NCBI GenBank assembly: GCA_964019135.1
Contig: OZ025257.1
Location: forward strand, 17,449,971-17,513,970
DNA: 64,000 nt
Direction of reading: 5' to 3'
From: Arenicola marina
Lineage: Eukaryota > Annelida > Polychaeta > Arenicolidae
The notes under the pieces are model-generated. The model was not told where the DNA came from. It was given only the letters and a program-made list of their open reading frames with translations, and did not search any database. This document shows, piece after piece, positions 57,787-64,000 of this stretch. How positions within the stretch are numbered: position 1 is the first letter of the stretch; each line of letters starts with the position of its first letter. The translations under genes and the position numbers were made by a program.

Positions 57787-60700
57787 AAGTGGCCCGAAGA
57801 CCAACTCCTATCAGTCATTGGGTCGCAGTGTCTCAGAAGAGCTTGATAAATTGCATGTGACGTTAGCGGCTTAGATCTTGCGAAAACGGCGGAGGTACGT
57901 TCATAACATAACTAAGAATAACGCTCCTCATGCATAAACAGTAAATATAACATATTATATATAGGTGAAATGTCAAGAATAATTTGCGTTTTCTTGTCTC
58001 GGAAAGCAGATTAATGTAGGAAGTGGTTATAACCATTATTTGACGATTTGTTTTGACTGGGGTTTAACGATGTCTTGCACCTACATGGCTGAAATAGGTT
58101 CGCAGTACCGCGAGTTCTTCTGTAGTCCTATCGATTGCTGGCTATAAATCTCTGAAGTGATTGGGAACAATTTCATCCGGGGATCAGCCGCTATGTATGG
58201 CTTGGCCAAGCGTGATGACGTCACTAATGCGAAGGGCTCTGATTGGACCTTGTCGAGCAAAGTGGTTATATTGAGAGCCATAATGGTGGGATCAGTTTGA
58301 TGAAAGGTCACCATTCGACTCCATAAGGTCACCCAGGGCTCCGCTGTCGATGACTGCCAGGCAATCACCATTAAAAAGGTTAAAATGTCATATATACCCA
58401 TCAGGTTATCTTAGAGACGAAGATATTTTGTCACCAGTACCTGTTAATGTTATATTCAGGTAGAAAATATCCGTGTCACATATAAACGAAAAACACGAGG
58501 CACGTGGTGGACAAATATAAGTTTTGTATTTAAATACATCATATAATATGTATCATCAAAACGTTCCTTCCATGTTATCATTCCGTTATAATATTGTCCA
58601 TTTGTCACTGCTTTTTTTACAATACAATAGTGGCTCATAAGTATAGATGCCTTAATCATGGAAGGAATAGCTTTATTCACAATAAAAAAGTGGATCATAT
58701 GTACGGACATTGTGATTATTAGTAAAACCGAAACGAATCATGCTATATTGGTATGCTACTTTAAATTCGATTTAAGTTACATGTAGTGGAAATACAGTGG
58801 CATGTACTTACTTCTATAATGTTCACGAAAGAAGCTTCTCCAAAAGTTCCAAATTTGTATTGGTTTTGTTTTACCAATTTTTCCAGCGAGTTGAAGGGGC
58901 AGTGGGAACTTAGGGACTGACACAAGTGCCACCATGTTGCCGAGGTAGGTGTCACTCATCACCATTTTGTTTCTTTTGGTTACTTGTTGGTATTCTGTGA
59001 CCCTACAACATTTACTAAGCAGTGCAATAATTGATTTGTTTTTCAATGTGCTAAAGTATCAAATAATGCTAACTGATATCATTATAATCAACTCACATTG
59101 CGCCATTAACACTCCAAATGCAAACCAAAGCGACTGAGGCCAGTAAGACAACGCTTGATTCCCTTACCGCTTGCTGTGATCTAGCATGTCATTGGCCAGC
59201 CAATCACCAGCCTGGTTGACCAACCACGTGACGAGCGCTCCCAACGGTAAGGACGTCAATATACAAAGCCACACGGTGGTCGAGAAAGGCCTCAACAGGA
59301 AGTGTAGGCCATCGGTCTCCAGCGAATGAAGCCAGAACATTACGACACGGCCGTCAACATCCATTGGAATATCGGGAAAGTCAATGACCTCGTGGCGAAG
59401 TGGATTGTGGGACAATTGTGCGGACACAAGGTCCACTTCCTGAAATTATGATGAGATATATAAAACTCTACCCCTACGGTAAAAGCAATGTTCACAATCA
59501 TAAGCCTAATACATAACATATACATATAAATTCCAGATGTTCACTAGCAAAAAGCAGATCATATATATTCATGAAGAAAAGAACACACCACTTAATTGTT
59601 ACATAAGGTAGCTGTCTCCTATATGAAAATGAGTAAAGACTCAAATGTAATCAAATGTAGTCAACACATTAAGCTCATACTAACTGATCAAAGGAAATGT
59701 CTAGCCATGTATACTCCTTGACATTTGTGTTGTTAAAATTCAAATTTTTTATGACTATGTATCAAAAATGAAAGTGGCACGTTTCTTTCCGTGGGTATAT
59801 ACAGACGTTTATATCAATACATAAGTCAAGGATGGTCAATGTTTCAACTCGTCCTGTTTTTGTTGCCCGATGTGTCTCCATAGGCACGACCACACGTCAC
59901 CATAATGAAATATCACACAGGAACATATGTACCTAGTGGTAATGTGACTGTAATGTTGATCTTGTGTTCGTTTGAACTATTCCACTTTTGGGTCATGACG
60001 GATCGTCTCAATGCGATGGACTTTGCTATCCAAGTGATACTGATGACGTCGGATCATATGAATTTCAGCCATTCGCCTGTATTCACTTGAGCGAAATTGA
60101 TAATATAAATTCACTACAGGTACTCAATGTAAGAAAATCTTGCTCAGCAAAATAATTGTTCTAGTCGCGGAATTACAATCAAGGCTCCTTTGATTAGATT
60201 GCGAATGAAATAAATCGTGGCCGAAGTAATTGAGCCATAATCTCAGGGTTTGGACTATGTTGTCACGAAACAATAGGAAAGCGTGCCCTGATTGGTGATA
60301 ACGTGATCTTTCTCTGAAGCATTCCGACGAGCCCAGTCCAACTTCCGTCTGGCTCGATACCTCCCCATGCGCCGTCAGGGGGCTCCACTAGTGTGTAACT
60401 ATAATGCAATGGTATACACGACACTACGGTTTAACATTACATAAAGGAATGTTCATTTACCTGTTCCCAGGTATGGGGTTTTGTGTACCGGATCGTAATT
60501 CTAAATTGTACAAATAGATCTAGAACTGTGGACCAATTGCAGATTCTGCATCCGTTTACCTATTTCTGACCAGTTCCCTTGGTGTTGAAGCAAGAACAGC
60601 TGCACAAATTTCCCGCGACCCCAAGTGTAGCCAATTATACTTTCATCCAGTACATGACGTCATACTTTGCGGCTATAGGGCCTCAGTACGAATAGTTGTT

Positions 60701-60834
60701 TAATAGTAGTTGTTACAAAAACCTCAGACCAACACGAGGTCATATTTTCTCTTACATGTGCCTACGTTTGCCTTCGCATAGTACTTTAGTGATTTATACC
60801 TTGTCATTGCCATTCAGCCAACCTTTATGCCTTG

Positions 60835-61045
60835 TTATTACTTCGCCCATTACCCATATTCCTGACTTCATCCCACCCTCCATCCGTCGTCATTACTTCA
60901 CTCACTACCCCTATTCATCACTTCATCCCACCCTCCATCCGTCGTCATTACTTCACTCACTACCCCTATTCCTCACTTCACCCCACCCTCCATCCGTCGT
61001 CATTACTTCACTCACTGCCCGTATTTCTCCCTCCTCCCATATGAG
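60835..61045 (+). repeat. 55-bp minisatellite in IR intron, copy D (~3.5 units)
   Basis: Three full 55-bp units plus a partial one. One unit more than the otherwise ~98-99% identical copy A, so it has changed since the 51-kb duplication. Confidence 0.88.
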
Positions 61046-61629
61046 AAGGCACGACTGAAAGCGCTAGCCCGCCGCCTTCATCTGCCTGTTGCAGTTGATC
61101 GCTGTCCATTTATTGTCAGTTAGCAACCCTTTCATTCGCACCAAATGCAAATGCGTGATTTAATCATATCCCATACCTCGCCAGCCATTGGTCTTGCTTC
61201 CCTGCCATTATATTGGCTAATGCATGTATCAATTAACGCGGGTCACCCCCACAATTGTTGTATCTGTACTATTCGATTGCCTCACCGCTGTGCGGTAACG
61301 TTGAATAGCAAGGTGGTGCTGGACGGCATGCGTTGCTATGAAAACCACGTTGATGATGTCCTGTAGGGCGGTCGATAGCGGGGACAGAAAGGCGGCCTCC
61401 GTCAGCAGAAGCCACCGGGTCGCCCAGGTAAAGTGGGCCTGCTCCTGCCACTCCCTGTCCGCCAGGTTGGCCTGTGGGTGTGTGGGGGTGGAAATGGGGT
61501 GGATCGATGTAGCAGTTTAACATAGTATATATATCAGTGGCAACGTTGGGGGTGAGCGTGTAAGGGGGTGTAGGGTCGGGTATTGGGGATGTAGGGGGGA
61601 GGTGTAGGGGGTGTAGGTTGTCTATTTAT

Positions 61630-64000
61630 ATCAACAGACTAGGAGCGTTTTCATTTATCGTTTACCAGAGCTGTTACATTGTTGATTGCATTTAACAGTG
61701 TGTAATGTACTCACCATAATCTATTTTTCATATCTATATTAAATGAGATGTAAAAGCCTTATTATCGTATTTGTGTACCTGAAACGATATATAGCTATGC
61801 TTGATGTTATGGGCCTTAATATTTATCTGTGCTTAACTAAAATTGTGATTTTAGCATTGTCTGTATTCATTTATGTCCATAGCTTTCCTTGCTGATGGAA
61901 GAATACGATTTTTGAATGGCGTGCCTTTACAATAATCTCGTGACAAAACACTACAGAATTCTACTTGTTATCTTTGAAATCTGGTGCATGAGTATCCGTT
62001 CTCTTTTAAGGGCATCATAAAAAGCGAAACGAGTCTTCAGAGTACCATATAATTCTAAATTCTAATATAATAATGTATTATATTAGTTTGTATTGTCTCA
62101 AGCTGTATCCATTGGATTTCAAATGCTCGTGATTGATTTGTTTTTACGCAATTATGTCTCTTTCAACCTAATTTCTTGGTGAAAGACCCCTCATATTGCG
62201 TATTGGATATTATTTCTCAAGAAAGAAAAGGGAATAACGGTCTTGCAAACTCGGGTTCGGGCTTAGAAGTCAAATCATTTTCTTTCCTTTGCAAATGTTG
62301 TTACTTTTGCTATACTATTTCCACAGTAATAATCGTTCCAACTATTGACAGCAGCGTTTGATCACTAACACTGCTCAACTGCTGAACGCTTATATTTGGA
62401 CGCTCTTACGAATCATAACGGCCCGCTGTTCGTTATGGATGCATTATGAGATATTACGAAAACTGCATTTTTGTTATCGCTTCAGTAGCTAGATGTGATG
62501 GTATTCTTAAACCCTAATGCGACATCTATATGCTGGCAGGTTGGTAACCAAATAACAAAAACCTTCTCGTGACAATTGAATATGGTCAGCCGGCTGTTGT
62601 TCGCCACGTGCATCAGGGAAAACATTGATATGTTCTCCGATGCGTACAGTCCATGAATTTTGGCAGGATGACGTCTGTTCTAACTGCGACATGTCTGCAT
62701 TCTTAGCCAGAGTCAGAATACATATATTTGACCAAGAAAAACATATGTGGCAACAAGGTTACATTTCTTGACGGATTAAATAAAATAATAACTTGATCGG
62801 GAGACTCGCATTAAGGCATGGAAGGCCGCTATCGTGTCAGCCACCATGATTCAAGAAAAATATAATTGAACTAAGAGTTCAACAAATAGTGACAAAACCC
62901 TAAAAATAAACTACTGCTATATGGAAATAATACAAGCAGGTGAACATAAGAAACCTTGTAATATGATCAATACAAATAATTCCTAATAATAATAATCATT
63001 TAATCACCTGTAATTGGTCTCATTGGTGTTATTTTAACGGAAACTTTTTTACGATACACGTTGGCAAATCTAGCAGCTGACATGTGAACCTTCACAGTTG
63101 TACAATCCTCCCAGATAATTCTTGACATATAAAGTGACGCCCTTCAAACTATGCGTACAATCGTTTCTCTCACAATCAGATACAGTAAATTCTGCCAGCA
63201 AGAGCTTTGCAATGACTGTAATCATACTGCGTTTCGGTGCTTTTGTCATACTACCAGGAAGAGCTTCTAACTTTGGCAGAAATCAACAACACTGCATTGC
63301 AGAGCTTGTCCTAGGCATGCCGACATGCACAATTATGACCTACCTTCGGCATGTCGGAATACCGTATGGCAGGACATGTTTCATTTGCAATGCTTCATCC
63401 TAGTTTTCGCGGACGTCGGCATACGTCACGCTTATCTCGGAACGTACAGAAAATTGTTCTTTTGAATTCTATTTTATTACCCATCAAGTACATACTTATA
63501 CAATACGATTGGTGCATTACATGTAGCTGAATAAATGTACATGACCCGAATTGCTTAAATCCAATCTTGATGCTTAATCATAAAGCCATAATGCACAAGA
63601 AGAGTTGCTTCACTTGATTACATATGTCTTGGAATAAAATTTTAAATCATTCGCATCCCTCTAAACTGCTTATGATAATATAATACCCACGCTTAGTTCG
63701 ACGTAATAATACATGATTTGTCCTTTGAACGTGCATTTTATTGATCCGCCAAGATGCGTGCATGGTGGCTGTTCATATTCTTCAACATACGTGATATATC
63801 CGTGTTCACATCTGGTCGGCCCAAAAAATCGCTTAACTCTTTAAATACATGTATTACATATAAACCTAAAAACTCTGTACAAGTATATTTGAACCGGAGA
63901 AAACCAGACATATATATTTTAGATTATGCCAATACAAGTTTTTTACTACCCATATATATTAATGCATGAACAATATTTGCATAAATATCAGTCTTGTGGG
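61630..64000. other. Right duplicate of 10,540-12,908, no gene recognised
   Basis: Contains the degenerate RT fragment at about 62,580-62,660 and, from about 63,180, the start of the next MT block (homologous to 12,090-12,908). The window ends just before where a copy of the 13.1-14.0-kb MT pseudogene would be expected. Confidence 0.6.

Larger units (their letters stand above)
57469..61471 (-). pseudogene. IR-like ionotropic glutamate receptor pseudogene, copy D
   Basis: The near-identical partner of 6,431-10,381. Exon homologues: exon 4 at 61,286-61,471 (open), exon 7 at 60,308-60,398, exon 8 at 59,097-59,439, exon 9 remnant 58,812-~58,968, exon 10 at 58,085-58,353 (open), and an exon 11 remnant from 57,469. 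It shares all major lesions with copy A: TAA in exon 8 (59,164-59,166), M3 start deleted, exons 5 and 6 deleted, and exon 11 gutted next to the SINE. In addition the exon 7 splice donor has changed from GT to AT (base 60,307), a lesion private to this copy. Exon 10 and exon 4 remain open, but no channel can be made. Confidence 0.88.
51012..64000. repeat. Right copy of ~51-kb-period segmental duplication
   Basis: Homology to window position 1 begins at 51,012 and continues to the window end, which corresponds to about 12,908. The bases just before 51,012 cannot be compared because the left copy runs off the window, so 51,012 is not a proven breakpoint. The copy differs from the left one by substitutions and by indels at the MT gene (28 bp retained here), the 55-bp minisatellite (one unit more) and near 59,710. 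Confidence 0.93.

Overview
This is a stretch of a metazoan nuclear genome. It has GT-AG introns, no operons or ribosome binding sites, about 60% A+T by eye, and many transposon fossils. A type II membrane class I methyltransferase family, a divergent ionotropic-glutamate-receptor (IR-like) gene, an L1/Tx1-type LINE and tRNA-derived SINEs suggest a marine invertebrate. An amphioxus-like or lophotrochozoan source is my guess; the sequence alone does not settle it.

Large-scale layout: bases 1-12,990 recur at 51,012-64,000 in the same orientation, about 1-2% diverged by eye. The window is therefore one ~51 kb repeat unit plus the first 13 kb of the next. Older duplications lie inside the unit. 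A methyltransferase (MT) block occurs at about 2.2-6.0, 12.1-16.9, 18.4-22.6 (continuing at 27.6-28.2 and 31.6-32.5) and 53.2-57.0 kb. A receptor (IR) block occurs at about 5.3-10.9, 31.6-40.5 and 56.3-62.0 kb. All MT and IR copies are on the minus strand.

Gene content: the MT copies at 19.4-20.4 and 54.3-55.2 kb are intact. Those at 3.3-4.2 kb (28-bp deletion) and 13.1-14.0 kb (several lesions) are broken. The IR copy at 32.9-41.9 kb can be assembled by hand into an 11-exon gene of 722 codons in which every intron phase agrees. The copies at 6.4-10.4 and 57.5-61.5 kb are pseudogenes sharing a nonsense codon, a lost M3 exon start, a 3.4-kb deletion covering two exons and a broken last exon.

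Mobile DNA: a dead ~5.0-kb LINE (22,582-27,550, minus strand) has a perfect 11-bp target duplication and a visible empty site at 15.3 kb. A 3.3-kb DNA element with 19-bp-core inverted ends and an internal foldback (28,219-31,554) has a 6-bp target duplication. Also present are a 183-bp MITE-like palindrome, four SINE copies, many fragments of a second non-LTR retrotransposon, a 635-bp 19-bp satellite, and 55-bp, 41-bp and 112-bp tandem repeats. The stretch 42.1-51.0 kb is mostly non-coding with no gene I recognise.
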